Below are positions 53,075 to 62,261 of a stretch of DNA of 64,000 nucleotides, one piece after another. How positions within the stretch are numbered: position 1 is the first letter of the stretch; each line of letters opens with the position of its first letter. This DNA is from Dorea sp. AM10-31 (GTDB lineage: Bacteria; Bacillota; Clostridia; Lachnospirales; Lachnospiraceae): NCBI RefSeq assembly GCF_003435815.1, contig NZ_QTUV01000010.1:1-64000 (forward strand), in the 5' to 3' direction. Both the position numbers and the translations under genes were made by a program. The notes beneath the pieces are model-generated. The model did no database searches. It was given only the letters and a program-made list of their open reading frames with translations, and was not told the DNA's origin.

Positions 53075-54811
53075 CTACTCTTTTTCAATGCCAAGATACG
53101 GGAATGTCTCCCGAAAAATGTTTCCGATCACCGGAGCTGCAATCGTTCCCCCGTAATAGATCCCTTTCGGATTATAGATCACACACATGCCCAGAACCTG
53201 TGGATTTTCTGCCGGAGCTAATCCTATAAAGGAAGAAATATATTTTCCGGCACTTCTTGGCAAAGTCTGGGAAGTCGCTGTTTTGCCCCCAATATGATAT
53301 CCTTTTACATATGCCTTTTTCCCAGAGCCTTTTGCCACCACTCCTTCCAGCAGTTCCTGCATGGTCTCTGAAGTCTTCGCTGAGAGAATTCTCTTCTTTC
53401 TTCCATAAGAAAAGACTTCCGTCTTCTTTTTCTCCGAATCTGTAACTTCTACTCCAAAATGAGGTGTAATTCTCTTTCCTCCATTTATAAGAGAACTGAC
53501 CGTTGCTGCCATCTGCATCGGTGTAACCTGAAAAGACTGTCCAAAACTCATAGTTGCAAGTTCTACCTGTCCTACACGATTTTTCTTATGCAGGATTGTT
53601 CCAGCTTCTCCCGGCAGATCCACACCGGTTGGTGAAAGCAGTCCAAACTTCTGGAAATATTTATAGAAATCATTTACTCCAAGTCTGAGTCCGATGTCAA
53701 TAAATACCGGATTACAGGAATTCTGAATCCCTTCCACAAAATTTTCCGCACCGTGTCCTCCCACTTTATGGCAGCGGATTTTCCGGTCTTCCACAACTTT
53801 ATAACCCGGGCAATGAAAACGATCCGAAAGCTTTACCACTCCTTCTTCCAGGCATGCCGATGCCGTAATGATCTTAAATGTAGAACCCGGCTCATATGTA
53901 TCACTGATACATTCATTACGCCACATCCGGTTAAGTGCATCCTGCTCTTCTTCCGGTGTCAGATTTTTCTTTTCTTCACCTGGAAGCGAAAAAGGATCAT
54001 TCAGATCAAATTCCGGTACATTAACCATTGCAAATATTTCTCCATTCTGCGGATTCATAAGCAGTATTGCAACTTTTTCCGCCTGTTTTTCTTCCATGAC
54101 TTTTTCTGCCATCTGCTCTGCATATTTTTGAAGATTTGCATCCAGGCTGATTTTCAGTGTGTCGCCTTTTACCGGTTCTTTTCGTCCTTCTGCTTCTTCG
54201 TCCAGTTCTATTCCTCTCGCATCTGTGATTGTCAAAATCTGCCCATTTATCCCTTTTAAATAATCTTCATACTGCACTTCCAGGCCAATAATTCCCTGAT
54301 TATCCCCTCCTGTAAATCCAAGAACCTTTGATGCAAGTTTTCCATAAGGATAATATCGTTTAAAATCTTCGTCTACCTTAACACCATCCAGCCCAAGATT
54401 TCGAATTTTATCTCCCGTCTTTTTCTCTACATTTGACGCAATCCTCTCCATAGATGATATTTTTTTCACTTTTTTTCTCACCTGCGCTTCTTCCATGTGA
54501 AGTGCTTTTGTCAATATTTTAATTACCTTTTCCGAATCTTTCAGTTGACTGTGTATTACAGAAATTGTGCAGACTGTCCGGTTTGTTGCTAGGATTTTTC
54601 CATTCCGGTCAACGATTTCTCCTCTTGCAGCTTTAATATCGCGCTCTCTTTCATGTAACTGCTGTGCTTTCTTTTGATATTCTTCTGCGCGGAAGATCAT
54701 CAGCCACGCAAGTCTTCCGAACAACAGAATAAGCAGGATGAGCGCGCAGGAGAATACAAAAAATATTTTCTTCTTATTATATGTTCTGTTCTTCAAACAA
54801 AAAAACCTCAC
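53075..54811 (-). CDS. Class B penicillin-binding protein (SpoVD/FtsI-like), KTA variant
   Basis: A 578-aa bitopic transpeptidase. It has an N-terminal membrane anchor (about residues 15-40), a dimerisation domain (ARGEIVDRNGKILATN), then the transpeptidase domain with SxxK motif GSTFKII (about residue 310), SxN motif NSCNP (about residue 367) and third motif GGKTATSQ, where the usual KTG reads KTA. It has no PASTA domains. It follows another class B PBP and precedes mraY, so it could serve division or, like SpoVD, spore cortex synthesis. Confidence 0.9.
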   Translation of the reverse strand: MRFFCLKNRTYNKKKIFFVFSCALILLILLFGRLAWLMIFRAEEYQKKAQQLHERERDIKAARGEIVDRNGKILATNRTVCTISVIHSQLKDSEKVIKILTKALHMEEAQVRKKVKKISSMERIASNVEKKTGDKIRNLGLDGVKVDEDFKRYYPYGKLASKVLGFTGGDNQGIIGLEVQYEDYLKGINGQILTITDARGIELDEEAEGRKEPVKGDTLKISLDANLQKYAEQMAEKVMEEKQAEKVAILLMNPQNGEIFAMVNVPEFDLNDPFSLPGEEKKNLTPEEEQDALNRMWRNECISDTYEPGSTFKIITASACLEEGVVKLSDRFHCPGYKVVEDRKIRCHKVGGHGAENFVEGIQNSCNPVFIDIGLRLGVNDFYKYFQKFGLLSPTGVDLPGEAGTILHKKNRVGQVELATMSFGQSFQVTPMQMAATVSSLINGGKRITPHFGVEVTDSEKKKTEVFSYGRKKRILSAKTSETMQELLEGVVAKGSGKKAYVKGYHIGGKTATSQTLPRSAGKYISSFIGLAPAENPQVLGMCVIYNPKGIYYGGTIAAPVIGNIFRETFPYLGIEKE

Positions 54812-54856
54812 ACAAGCTTTGTAATAATCTATTACTGCTTATGTAAGGTTATTCTG

Positions 54857-56698
54857 TTAATTCTTGCTGTCTGAGATTTTTTCCACTCCCAGATACGGAA
54901 GAATCTCTTTCATAATATCTGCTGAGAGCTGGGTTGCCAGTCCGCTATTCGCCTGGTCACTGACGTTTGGTTCATTGATCACAACATAGACAACAACCTG
55001 CGGATTTTTCTGCGGTGCATATCCGATAAAAGATACAAGATATTTTCCATTCCTTCTTGGGAGTTTCTCCGCTGTACCAGTCTTTCCGCCCACATCGTAT
55101 CCCTTAACGGCTGCCGTCTTTCCGGTTCCGTTTGTAACTACGCCGCGCATGTAATCTTTCACTACATCGCAGGTCTCCTGGGAAATCGTTTTCCGTACAA
55201 GCACCGGATCCTTGCTCTCTGTCACATTTCCATTTTCATCTTTGATCTGTCTTACAACATGCGGTCTGTAATAACTGCCGCCATTGATCAGAGAACTGAA
55301 TGAAGCTGCAAGCTGAGTCATTGTTACGTTGAAATTCTGTCCAAAAGCATTAGTTGCAAGACTGGCAGAATCCATTTTCTCCGGTGAATACAAAAGGCCT
55401 TCTGTACTTGCCTCACCCGGAAGATCTATGCCCGTCGATGTGCCAAATCCAAACAGCTTTTGATAACGGCTGAATTCGTCTTTCCCGATCTGCGCGCCGA
55501 TCCGCATCATTGCAACGTTACAGGAATTTTCAAGTGTCTGCTTAAGTGTCTGCATTCCATGTCCATTACGATGACTGCAGTGGATATCGTGTCCGCCTAC
55601 TCTGAGTACACCGGTACAGTTATAACTTTCATTTCCTGTCAATACACCCAGTTCCAGTCCCGTTGCAACCGTAAATGGTTTGATCGTTGATCCTGGTTCA
55701 TAAGTATCTGTCACACAAAAATTCTTCCACAGCGCGTTAAGTGTCTCGATCTTCTCTTTATCCGTCATCTTTGCAAGTTCATTTTTTGTATAATATGCTG
55801 ACAGATCTCTCGGCTTATTCAGATTGTAATTCGGATAAGATGCTTCCGCAAGAATCTCTCCGTTATTTGGATTCATTACAATGACTGCCGTATCCTCACT
55901 TCCGGTTCCTTTTCTTGCTTCATTCTGATGTTTTTTATTAAACGCCAGAATATGCTTCTCAACTATACTCTGTACCTGCAAATCAATTGTAGAGACAACT
56001 GTCTTTCCATTGACCGGCTCTTTTACGGTCTGTTCAAAAGTAGAGGTTGTATCCTGATAGCCATATTCTCTTCCATCCGTACCATTCAGGACTTCGTTAT
56101 AAGATGCTTCAATTCCATTGCTTCCTATGTTTCCATCTACGGTAAACCCAAGTGTATCGCTTGCCAGTGAGTTATACGGATATTTCCGTTCATAATCTTC
56201 CTCAAGCCAGATTCCCTGTACATTCGAATACTTCTCACTGTTCTTCATTATGTTGAATTTTTTCGCTTCTTTATAGCCGATTCCTTTTTTCAGAACGTTA
56301 TAACGCCCGGACGGGTTGGTCTTCATCAGTTTTCGGATATCTTCTTCCTTAATATCAAAATATTTCTTCAACGCTTCAATGGTCGGTTCTATATAATCGT
56401 CCTTACTGAGCATTGCCTTCATGTCCAGAATAACATTATAAATACGTTCACTTGTCGCCATCTTGGTTCCATTACGGTCTACGATATCTCCTCGTTTAAA
56501 CGGGATTGTACGGCTGTCATACTGTTGCTGGTCCAGCACCACTTTTGTATATTTGTCACCATTTGATGCATTAATATAAGTAATCCGGCCTGCAAGAAAA
56601 ACAAAAGCCAGTACAAATCCCATAAAGAGCATGACTAGCTTTTTTTGCATGGCCTTATTAAATTTCCTTTTAAAAGGATTTCTCTTTCTTCTTGCCAT
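54857..56698 (-). CDS. Class B penicillin-binding protein (FtsI/PBP2-like)
   Basis: A 613-aa bitopic transpeptidase with a basic cytoplasmic end (residues 1-15), membrane anchor (about 18-40), the pedestal domain with FKRGDIVDRNGTKMATS, and the transpeptidase domain with GSTIKPF (SxxK, about residue 340), NSCNVAM (SxN) and VGGKTGTAEK (KTG). All active-site motifs are intact. It lies directly after ftsL, the usual place of the septal PBP, so I take it as the division transpeptidase partner of FtsW. Confidence 0.92.
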   Translation of the reverse strand: MARRKRNPFKRKFNKAMQKKLVMLFMGFVLAFVFLAGRITYINASNGDKYTKVVLDQQQYDSRTIPFKRGDIVDRNGTKMATSERIYNVILDMKAMLSKDDYIEPTIEALKKYFDIKEEDIRKLMKTNPSGRYNVLKKGIGYKEAKKFNIMKNSEKYSNVQGIWLEEDYERKYPYNSLASDTLGFTVDGNIGSNGIEASYNEVLNGTDGREYGYQDTTSTFEQTVKEPVNGKTVVSTIDLQVQSIVEKHILAFNKKHQNEARKGTGSEDTAVIVMNPNNGEILAEASYPNYNLNKPRDLSAYYTKNELAKMTDKEKIETLNALWKNFCVTDTYEPGSTIKPFTVATGLELGVLTGNESYNCTGVLRVGGHDIHCSHRNGHGMQTLKQTLENSCNVAMMRIGAQIGKDEFSRYQKLFGFGTSTGIDLPGEASTEGLLYSPEKMDSASLATNAFGQNFNVTMTQLAASFSSLINGGSYYRPHVVRQIKDENGNVTESKDPVLVRKTISQETCDVVKDYMRGVVTNGTGKTAAVKGYDVGGKTGTAEKLPRRNGKYLVSFIGYAPQKNPQVVVYVVINEPNVSDQANSGLATQLSADIMKEILPYLGVEKISDSKN

Positions 56699-56713
56699 TT
56701 ATTTCTTCACCTG

Positions 56714-57238
56714 TTATTTACTTTTTTTCGTCTGTACTTTTGTAAGTGCACCTTCCTTTGGAATGCTTTCATATTGCTTTACATAATCCAGAGAAGGTTT
56801 TTTATATTCCACGACCTGAGAATCGGAAGCATCTACCATGCCAAGGTCTTTCTTAGCCTTTTTACGCACTTCGTCCAGATTCACAGAATCCACGATTGCA
56901 TTGTATCTGGTCGTATTCTCTTCTTTCAGAGTTGCCAGTTCTTCTTCCATCGCTGAAATCTTTTTTGCGTGGCTCATATTTGCTGACTGCAAATTAACAT
57001 ACTTGATACATACAAGCAGCATGGCGATTGCTGCAACCGCCATGAATACAACATATCCTCTGTTCATTCGCAGAGCCTGTCTGCGGTTTTTCTTTACCTG
57101 TCTGCTTGTCCTTTTCTTTTTGGGTTCCTGCGCGCGTCTTTCCGGTTCGTATGCCGGTTGTCTTACAACATTACCGTAAACATAAGACGCTCTTTGTACA
57201 TTCTGTCTTCTTCTTGTTGTCATCTGTCTGTATGCCAT
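56714..57238 (-). CDS. ftsL: FtsL-like division protein
   Basis: A 174-aa bitopic protein with a long basic cytoplasmic region (residues 1-58), one membrane segment (about 60-80, GYVVFMAVAAIAMLLVCIKY) and a coiled coil (KKISAMEEELATLKEENTTR) followed by DEVRKKAKKDLGMVDAS. The sequence is poorly conserved in this family, but topology and position between rsmH and the first PBP gene identify FtsL. GGGTGAG lies before the start. Confidence 0.82.
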   Translation of the reverse strand: MAYRQMTTRRRQNVQRASYVYGNVVRQPAYEPERRAQEPKKKRTSRQVKKNRRQALRMNRGYVVFMAVAAIAMLLVCIKYVNLQSANMSHAKKISAMEEELATLKEENTTRYNAIVDSVNLDEVRKKAKKDLGMVDASDSQVVEYKKPSLDYVKQYESIPKEGALTKVQTKKSK

Positions 57239-57283
57239 GCGCGCTCACCCCTTTCCCACTTTTAATTATTACATACTCATGTG

Positions 57284-58219
57284 TCAGCTCCGCTCAAAAA
57301 TACGAAGCTTTGCGCTCTTTGCACGACTGTTTTCTTCCATCTCTTCCTTGCTCGGAAGGATTGGTTTTCTAGTGATAATACTCCCTTTTGATATTTTCCC
57401 GCATACACATACAGGAAAATCGCTTGGACATGTGCATGGATTTTCATTCTTACGAAATGCACTTTTCACGATCCGGTCTTCCAGTGAGTGGAATGTAATG
57501 ATGCACAGTCTGCCCCCTGGATTCAACAAATCAATCATAGCGTCCAATGATTTTTTTAGCACTTCCAGCTCCTGGTTCAATTCAATACGAATTGCCTGGA
57601 AGGTTCTTTTTGCCGGATGTCCGGACTTCTTCTGAAACTTCATCGGGATTGATGCACGTATGATCTCTGTCAGTTGTCCCGTTGTCTCAATCGGTGCTTT
57701 CTGACGCGCAGCCACAATATGCTTTGCAATGTTCTTGGCAAACTTATCTTCGCCATAATCACGGATCACACGATAAAGTTCCCGTTCTTCATAGTCATTG
57801 ACGATGTCTCTCGCTGTCATCTTCTGACGTCTGTCCATCCGCATATCGAGAGGTGCATCTTCGCGATAAGAGAATCCCCGCTCTGCCGTATCTAACTGAT
57901 AAGATGATACGCCCAGATCGAGCACGATCCCATCGACCTTGTCAATGCCTAACTTACCTAGCTGTGACTTCATATCACAATAGTTACTTCTTACTATTAT
58001 GACTTTCTCTCCGAAGTCTTTTAAGCGAATCCCGGCTGCTTCAATTGCAGCGGCATCCTGGTCTATTCCTATAATACTCCCCTTGTCACTGAGACGTCTT
58101 GCCACTTCACTGGCATGTCCGCCTCCACCGAGCGTTCCATCTACATAGATGCCGTCCGGTTTAATCTTTAATCCATCAATTGTTTCTTTTAATAATACTG
58201 ATTTGTGTACGAATTCCAT
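57284..58219 (-). CDS. rsmH: 16S rRNA m4C1402 methyltransferase RsmH
   Basis: Methylates N4 of C1402 in 16S rRNA with SAM. The 311-aa product has [19 protein letters not shown] (SAM site, about residue 25), [30 protein letters not shown] and [12 protein letters not shown]. Length and motifs are typical of RsmH (MraW). It follows mraZ by 11 bp at the head of the dcw cluster. Confidence 0.96.
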   Translation of the reverse strand: MEFVHKSVLLKETIDGLKIKPDGIYVDGTLGGGGHASEVARRLSDKGSIIGIDQDAAAIEAAGIRLKDFGEKVIIVRSNYCDMKSQLGKLGIDKVDGIVLDLGVSSYQLDTAERGFSYREDAPLDMRMDRRQKMTARDIVNDYEERELYRVIRDYGEDKFAKNIAKHIVAARQKAPIETTGQLTEIIRASIPMKFQKKSGHPAKRTFQAIRIELNQELEVLKKSLDAMIDLLNPGGRLCIITFHSLEDRIVKSAFRKNENPCTCPSDFPVCVCGKISKGSIITRKPILPSKEEMEENSRAKSAKLRIFERS

Positions 58220-58230
58220 ATCTTCTCCCT

Positions 58231-58680
58231 CTAGATACTGAACCCGCTTGCTTCCATATCGGATGCAATATCCTCAATATTCATTTCCACCTCAGCATTC
58301 TTAGCTTCCCATTTTGCCTTATCCCAGATCTCGGCACGCTTCCCCATGCCGACAAATACAACTTCTTTTCCTAGTCCGGCGAAGTCTCTGAGTGGGGCTG
58401 AAATAAGAGTTCTGCCTTGTTTGTCAAGGTCGCCATCAATTGCACTTCCCTGGAAGAAATATGCAAATGCGCGGGCTTTTTTGTCTGTGGTCGTCGGTAA
58501 GTTGTTCAGTTTCTCTTCAAAAGCGATCCATTCTGCTTCCGGGTATACATACAGGCAGTTTTCCATTCCTTTTGTTATGACGAAATGCTCCCCTAAATCG
58601 TCACGGAACTTAGCCGGAATGATCAGTCGCCCTTTGGCGTCTATGTTATGACTGTATTCTCCTTTTAATCCCCTTAGCAT
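58231..58680 (-). CDS. mraZ: Transcriptional regulator MraZ
   Basis: DNA-binding regulator of the dcw cluster. The 149-aa protein has two MraZ repeats with the DXXXR signatures [13 protein letters not shown] (about residue 14) and [13 protein letters not shown] (about residue 87). The start at 58680 is supported by AAGGTGAG; the frame continues to 58755, but that stretch is the operator array, which would encode a meaningless run of Lys, Trp and Val. It is the first gene of the cluster and probably represses its own promoter. Confidence 0.95.
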   Translation of the reverse strand: MLRGLKGEYSHNIDAKGRLIIPAKFRDDLGEHFVITKGMENCLYVYPEAEWIAFEEKLNNLPTTTDKKARAFAYFFQGSAIDGDLDKQGRTLISAPLRDFAGLGKEVVFVGMGKRAEIWDKAKWEAKNAEVEMNIEDIASDMEASGFSI

Positions 58681-58700
58681 AATGAACTCACCTTCTTTCA

Positions 58701-58757
58701 AAGTGGTCCACCACTTTCGCACCACTTTTCTCCACTTCTCACCACTTTCTACCACTT
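58701..58757 (-). promoter_or_regulatory. MraZ operator array
   Basis: AAGTGG occurs five times in direct orientation on the minus strand (plus-strand CCACTT at 58711, 58722, 58732, 58742 and 58752), spaced 11, 10, 10 and 10 bp. A sixth copy in the opposite sense lies at 58701-58706. The array starts just downstream of the promoter -10. MraZ is known to bind short G-rich direct repeats of 10-bp period, so autorepression is expected. Confidence 0.88.
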
Positions 58758-58763
58758 GAACTA

Positions 58764-58792
58764 ATTGTAAAACACTTTTTCAGTGATTTCAA
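58764..58792 (-). promoter_or_regulatory. mraZ (dcw) promoter
   Basis: -35 TTGAAA (58787-58792), 17-nt spacer, -10 TACAAT (58764-58769). The start point would lie at the edge of the MraZ box array. Confidence 0.85.
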
Positions 58793-58856
58793 GCCTTTTT
58801 TGTGTGTTTTTTGTGAAATCAACATAGAATGTGACTTGACTCATTATATACATATA

Positions 58857-58905
58857 AAGAGAGTTGACACTCGCAAGCCTACGCTTTTGAACATCAACTC
58901 TCTTT
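58857..58905 (-). terminator. Terminator after the small membrane protein gene
   Basis: AAAGAGAGTTGA and TCAACTCTCTTT form a perfect 12-bp stem around a 25-nt loop, ending in TTTATAT on the minus strand. It isolates the dcw promoter from upstream transcription. Confidence 0.78.
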
Positions 58906-58922
58906 GATTCTTATTATTTATT

Positions 58923-59168
58923 TTATTCTTCTGCTTTATCCAGATTGCTCTGAAAATTCTGCAAAGCACTGTAATCAATCTCTACTTCCGGTCTTGACTG
59001 CTTCGCTTCATAAGTATGATACGCCGAATAAGTAATCCAGCCAAGTAAGATCACTCCTACAAATACTACCAGACACTTGCGCATCAGATTATATAATCTG
59101 TGCTTCCGGCGTAATCTTCGCCGGTTTGCTTTTTCTTCTTTATAATTATCAACTTTGGTCTGACTCAT
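58923..59168 (-). CDS. Small single-pass membrane protein
   Basis: An 81-aa protein with a basic N-terminal half (ANRRRLRRKHRLYNLMRK), one membrane segment (about residues 33-52, VVFVGVILLGWITYSAYHTY) and an acidic C-terminal tail. I do not recognise a family. It lies about 60 bp after degV and has a terminator, so it may be the last gene of that unit. The ribosome-binding site AAGGAGA lies before the start. Confidence 0.7.
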   Translation of the reverse strand: MSQTKVDNYKEEKANRRRLRRKHRLYNLMRKCLVVFVGVILLGWITYSAYHTYEAKQSRPEVEIDYSALQNFQSNLDKAEE

Positions 59169-59226
59169 CAGGTATCTGTCTCCTTCTTATCGAATAACTA
59201 CCGTTATTCTATCACACCTTTCCGGA

Positions 59227-60066
59227 TTAGACAACCAGAATCACTCCACCGTCTGCTGCATACATACTGCTGATCCCCGCCGTATCCAGGACGATGATGT
59301 CTTTTACCTTCATCTGTTCCTGAACCATTTTCTTCATGTCTTCAGCACGCTCCGGGCAATTGCAGTGTGTAATCGCAAGAATCTTCTCTTCTGGTCGTAT
59401 CGCATCTTTCTTCACCTGCGCAACCATCTTCTCGATTGCTTTCTTCATGCCTCTTCCCTGACCCAGCTGACAGATACTTCCAATCGGTGTAGAACCCATT
59501 ACCGGCTTGATATTAAGCGCAGTTGCCATCATCGCTTTAATACCAGTCAGTCTTCCGTTCTTTTTCAATGTCTCCAATGTCTCCAGTACAAAATACGTGT
59601 GCTGCTCTTCTATATAAGCATCCACTGTCTTAATAATCTCTTCAAAGCTCATCTGCTTTTCTTCACACTCTGCAATCTTCAGTGCGATTAGAGTCTCTCC
59701 AACTGAAGCAGACTTAGAATTAAATACATGGATCTGTTTCTCTCCATATTCTTCTTTATAAAGGTTCTTCCCCAACTCTGCACTATTGTAAGAACCACTC
59801 AGCTCAGCCGATAATGTAACTGCATATACATGCTCAGCATCACAGTGATACATCTCCATGTAACGTTCCGGTGATGGGCAGGAGGACTTCGGACACTCCG
59901 GAGCCGCTGCAACTCTTCTCAAAAAATCCTTCTGATCAAATGTTGCATCGTCAATGATATGATAACCATCTACTTCTATCTCCAGTGATGCGGTCACGAA
60001 ATGCTCTGACTGTTTCATCTCTTCCGTTAATTCACCACAACTATCTACAACTATTTTATAACTCAT
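59227..60066 (-). CDS. DegV family fatty-acid-binding protein
   Basis: A 279-aa DegV protein (EDD fold) that binds a fatty acid; relatives act as FakB subunits feeding fatty acids to the kinase FakA. It begins YKIVVDSCGELTEEM, has the ligand-loop CPKSSCPSPERYMEMY (about residues 56-71), SAELSGSYNSAELG and DAGISSMY-type end motifs (DTAGISSMYAADG). No FakA gene is seen in this window. GGGAGGAAG precedes the start. Confidence 0.92.
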   Translation of the reverse strand: MSYKIVVDSCGELTEEMKQSEHFVTASLEIEVDGYHIIDDATFDQKDFLRRVAAAPECPKSSCPSPERYMEMYHCDAEHVYAVTLSAELSGSYNSAELGKNLYKEEYGEKQIHVFNSKSASVGETLIALKIAECEEKQMSFEEIIKTVDAYIEEQHTYFVLETLETLKKNGRLTGIKAMMATALNIKPVMGSTPIGSICQLGQGRGMKKAIEKMVAQVKKDAIRPEEKILAITHCNCPERAEDMKKMVQEQMKVKDIIVLDTAGISSMYAADGGVILVV

Positions 60067-60168
60067 GTCTTCCTCCCGGTAAACTTTTTATTTCCATTAA
60101 ATGTAGTTTTTAATACTACGTTTAATATCATAGCACATTCACATCGGAAAAGAAAGACTTTTATTCCG

Positions 60169-61341
60169 TTATTGTTCTATTTTTATTTGTTTTGAAACAC
60201 TTAGCGCAATTCCCATTTCTATAGAAAGGAACAGAATTGCTGTTCCCCCATAACTGATAAATGGTAATGTAATACCTGTTGTCGGAATCAGATTTGTCAC
60301 AACTCCCACATTTAAAAATACCTGTAAAGCCATGTGAGCAAATATTCCCGTCACAATCAGTGAACCATACAAATCCGGCGCATTCTGTGCAATAAACAGC
60401 AGACGGTATAATAATAAGCCAAACAGTGTCAGAACGAGAATTGCTCCAAACACGCCAAGTTCTTCACATATAATAGAAAGGATCATATCATTCTGCACTT
60501 CCGGAATGATTGTCTTCTGTGCGCTGTTTCCAAGACCTTTTCCAAAAAAGCCTCCGGAACCAATCGCATATAACGCCTGCATAATCTGGTATCCGCCTTC
60601 TGATGCATAATTTTCTGGATTCAGCCATACAAGAACCCGTCGCATCCGGAAACTCTTACTTGTCGTAAGTACCATACCCAAGATCTTCACGCCCACCAGT
60701 ATCGCTGCAAGACCGCCACCTGCAGCTACAAAGAAGATCTTTGTCTTCCGGTGAACAATAAAAATCATAATAATGCTGATGCCCATTACGATAATCGCTG
60801 TACTTAAATTATCTGTCAAAAAATATACACATGCTGCGGATAACAGTCCCCAGACCATTACATGGATAAATCCTTCTTTTGTATTAATCTTCTTTCCAAG
60901 CTTGCAGATCACTACCGGGATAAATAGTATCACCGCAATCTTTGCAACCTCCGATGGCTGAAACTGTCCGATTCCAGGTAACATGATCCATCTCTTAGCT
61001 CCCTTGGCTCCTTTTCCGATTGGGCTTTGTACAAGTGCCATCAGTATTATGGATACCCAATATAGCAATTTTGCGCGCTTAATGTACCAGTGGTAATCAA
61101 TAAAGCGGCAGATGAACCACATCACAAAAAAACCAGCCAGACAGAAAATTATCTGTTTCTTCAAATAAAATATACTGCTTTTCTGTCCGGTGATCTTCAT
61201 GGAACTGTATGCACTGGTGCTGTATAACATTACCAGCCCGAAACATACAAGGCATATAAGAATTGCGACCAGACTATAATCAAAATATGGGATTGTTTTT
61301 TTCCTTTGTTCTGTAATTTCTCTTTTCACTGTCCTTGTCAT
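60169..61341 (-). CDS. SEDS family protein (RodA/FtsW/SpoVE)
   Basis: A 390-aa membrane protein of the SEDS peptidoglycan polymerases, with about ten segments, AKRWIMLPGIGQFQPSEVAK, IPEVQNDMILSIICEELG and TGITLPFISYGGTA. It lies outside the dcw cluster and is a second SEDS gene in the window, so it may be RodA (elongation) or SpoVE (spore cortex); sequence alone does not decide. The ATG at 61341 has GGAG 10 bases upstream. Confidence 0.88.
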   Translation of the reverse strand: MTRTVKREITEQRKKTIPYFDYSLVAILICLVCFGLVMLYSTSAYSSMKITGQKSSIFYLKKQIIFCLAGFFVMWFICRFIDYHWYIKRAKLLYWVSIILMALVQSPIGKGAKGAKRWIMLPGIGQFQPSEVAKIAVILFIPVVICKLGKKINTKEGFIHVMVWGLLSAACVYFLTDNLSTAIIVMGISIIMIFIVHRKTKIFFVAAGGGLAAILVGVKILGMVLTTSKSFRMRRVLVWLNPENYASEGGYQIMQALYAIGSGGFFGKGLGNSAQKTIIPEVQNDMILSIICEELGVFGAILVLTLFGLLLYRLLFIAQNAPDLYGSLIVTGIFAHMALQVFLNVGVVTNLIPTTGITLPFISYGGTAILFLSIEMGIALSVSKQIKIEQ

Positions 61342-61477
61342 TTTATTTACACTCCAATCGTATTCATTATACTCAGATATGATTCTAAAAACAACTAAAA
61401 ATTCCGGTCTTTGCACCTCTTTTTGACTTCTTTCATATTATAATAATGCAAATAATTGAAAAGGAAGGTTTCTAAAA

Positions 61478-61741
61478 ATGCCTAATTATCGCTATCAAGC
61501 TTCTAATTGCTGCGGCAACTCCATGCGGAACGTTTCCCTTGGTGTTCCTTCAGGCTCCGGCTGTCATGAGCATGCCTGCTCCGATAACACTTCCAATATT
61601 TCCATGCAGGTTCTTGCTATGGCATATGTTCCCATCCAGAAATTCCAGTGCCTGTACGATCCGCCGAAAGGGCTGCATGCAGGTACTATTTTTGCCGAAC
61701 TCGATAAACCATTTCTTGGAACAGGAGGTGTTCTTCGATGA
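61478..61741 (+). CDS. cotJA: Spore coat-associated protein CotJA
   Basis: An 87-aa CotJA-family protein. The conserved core is LAMAYVPIQKFQCLYDPPKG followed by GTIFAELDKPFLG near the C terminus; the N-terminal 45 residues are Cys/Ser rich. In Bacillus the cotJ operon is made in the mother cell under sigma-E and its products join the inner coat. AAGGAAGG precedes the start and its stop overlaps the cotJB start by 4 bp. It is divergent from the SEDS gene. Confidence 0.92.
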   Translation: MPNYRYQASNCCGNSMRNVSLGVPSGSGCHEHACSDNTSNISMQVLAMAYVPIQKFQCLYDPPKGLHAGTIFAELDKPFLGTGGVLR

Positions 61742-62013
61742 ATAATGATAAAAGATTATCCCGTCAAGAACTCTTACAATGGATCAATGCCGTCAGCTTT
61801 GCAGTCAATGATGTGACTTTATTTCTCGACACACACCCTGATGACGCAGAAGCATTAGAGTATTTTGAGGAATTTCGTACGCAGCGCACACGCGCACTTC
61901 AGGAATATTCCAGAAATTATGGGCCGCTCACGATCGATACTGCAACTGCCACTCCATGTGAACGCTGGCAGTGGAGCACACAGAGCTGGCCATGGCAGGA
62001 AGGAGGCTGTTAA
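61738..62013 (+). CDS. cotJB: Spore coat protein CotJB
   Basis: A 91-aa CotJB-family protein: LLQWINAVSFAVNDVTLFLD, THPDDAEALEYFEEF and the Trp-rich end PCERWQWSTQSWPWQ, all typical. It overlaps cotJA by 4 bp and is followed after 3 bp by the truncated cotJC, the standard cotJABC order. The role in the coat is unknown beyond assembly of CotJC. Confidence 0.94.
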   Translation: MNNDKRLSRQELLQWINAVSFAVNDVTLFLDTHPDDAEALEYFEEFRTQRTRALQEYSRNYGPLTIDTATATPCERWQWSTQSWPWQEGGC

Positions 62014-62016
62014 TCT

Positions 62017-62220
62017 ATGTGGAATTATGAAAAGCGTCTGCAACATCCGGTAAAAATCACCCAGACAAATCCAAAGATAGCTCAGGTGATCATATCCCAG
62101 TTCGGTGGTCCTGATGGTGAACTGGGTGCATCCATGCGGTATCTCTCCCAGCGATACACAATGCCTTACAACGAGGTCACCGGTATCCTTACGGATATCG
62201 GTACGGAAGAACACGCCCAA
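62017..62220 (+). pseudogene. cotJC: CotJC (Mn-catalase-like coat protein), cut by prophage
   Basis: The first 68 codons are a clean CotJC N terminus: MWNYEKRLQHPVKITQTNPK, IISQFGGPDGELGASMRYLS, TDIGTEEHAQ. CotJC is normally about 190 aa with a manganese-catalase fold; here similarity ends just after GTEEHA, which includes one of the metal-site glutamates. The frame then runs 48 codons through unrelated DNA. GGAGG precedes the start. The loss point lies next to prophage lysis genes, so the rest of cotJC is probably at the other prophage end. Confidence 0.85.
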
Positions 62221-62261
62221 AAACGTTCTCGCTTATTTTTCTTCCTTATTATAATGCGTTT
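62200..62261. other. Probable prophage attachment site within cotJC
   Basis: Host similarity ends near GAAGAACACGCCCA (62205-62218) and the first phage stop codon, on the opposite strand, is at 62262. The recombination core must lie in or near this stretch. I cannot define it without the other junction. Confidence 0.55.

Noticed and set aside
58681..58755. Longer start for mraZ
   Set aside because: The extra codons translate the AAGTGG operator repeats; a good ribosome-binding site supports the start at 58680.
58701..58757. CRISPR-like or satellite repeat
   Set aside because: The 10-11 bp units next to the mraZ promoter fit MraZ boxes; no spacers or long repeats are present.
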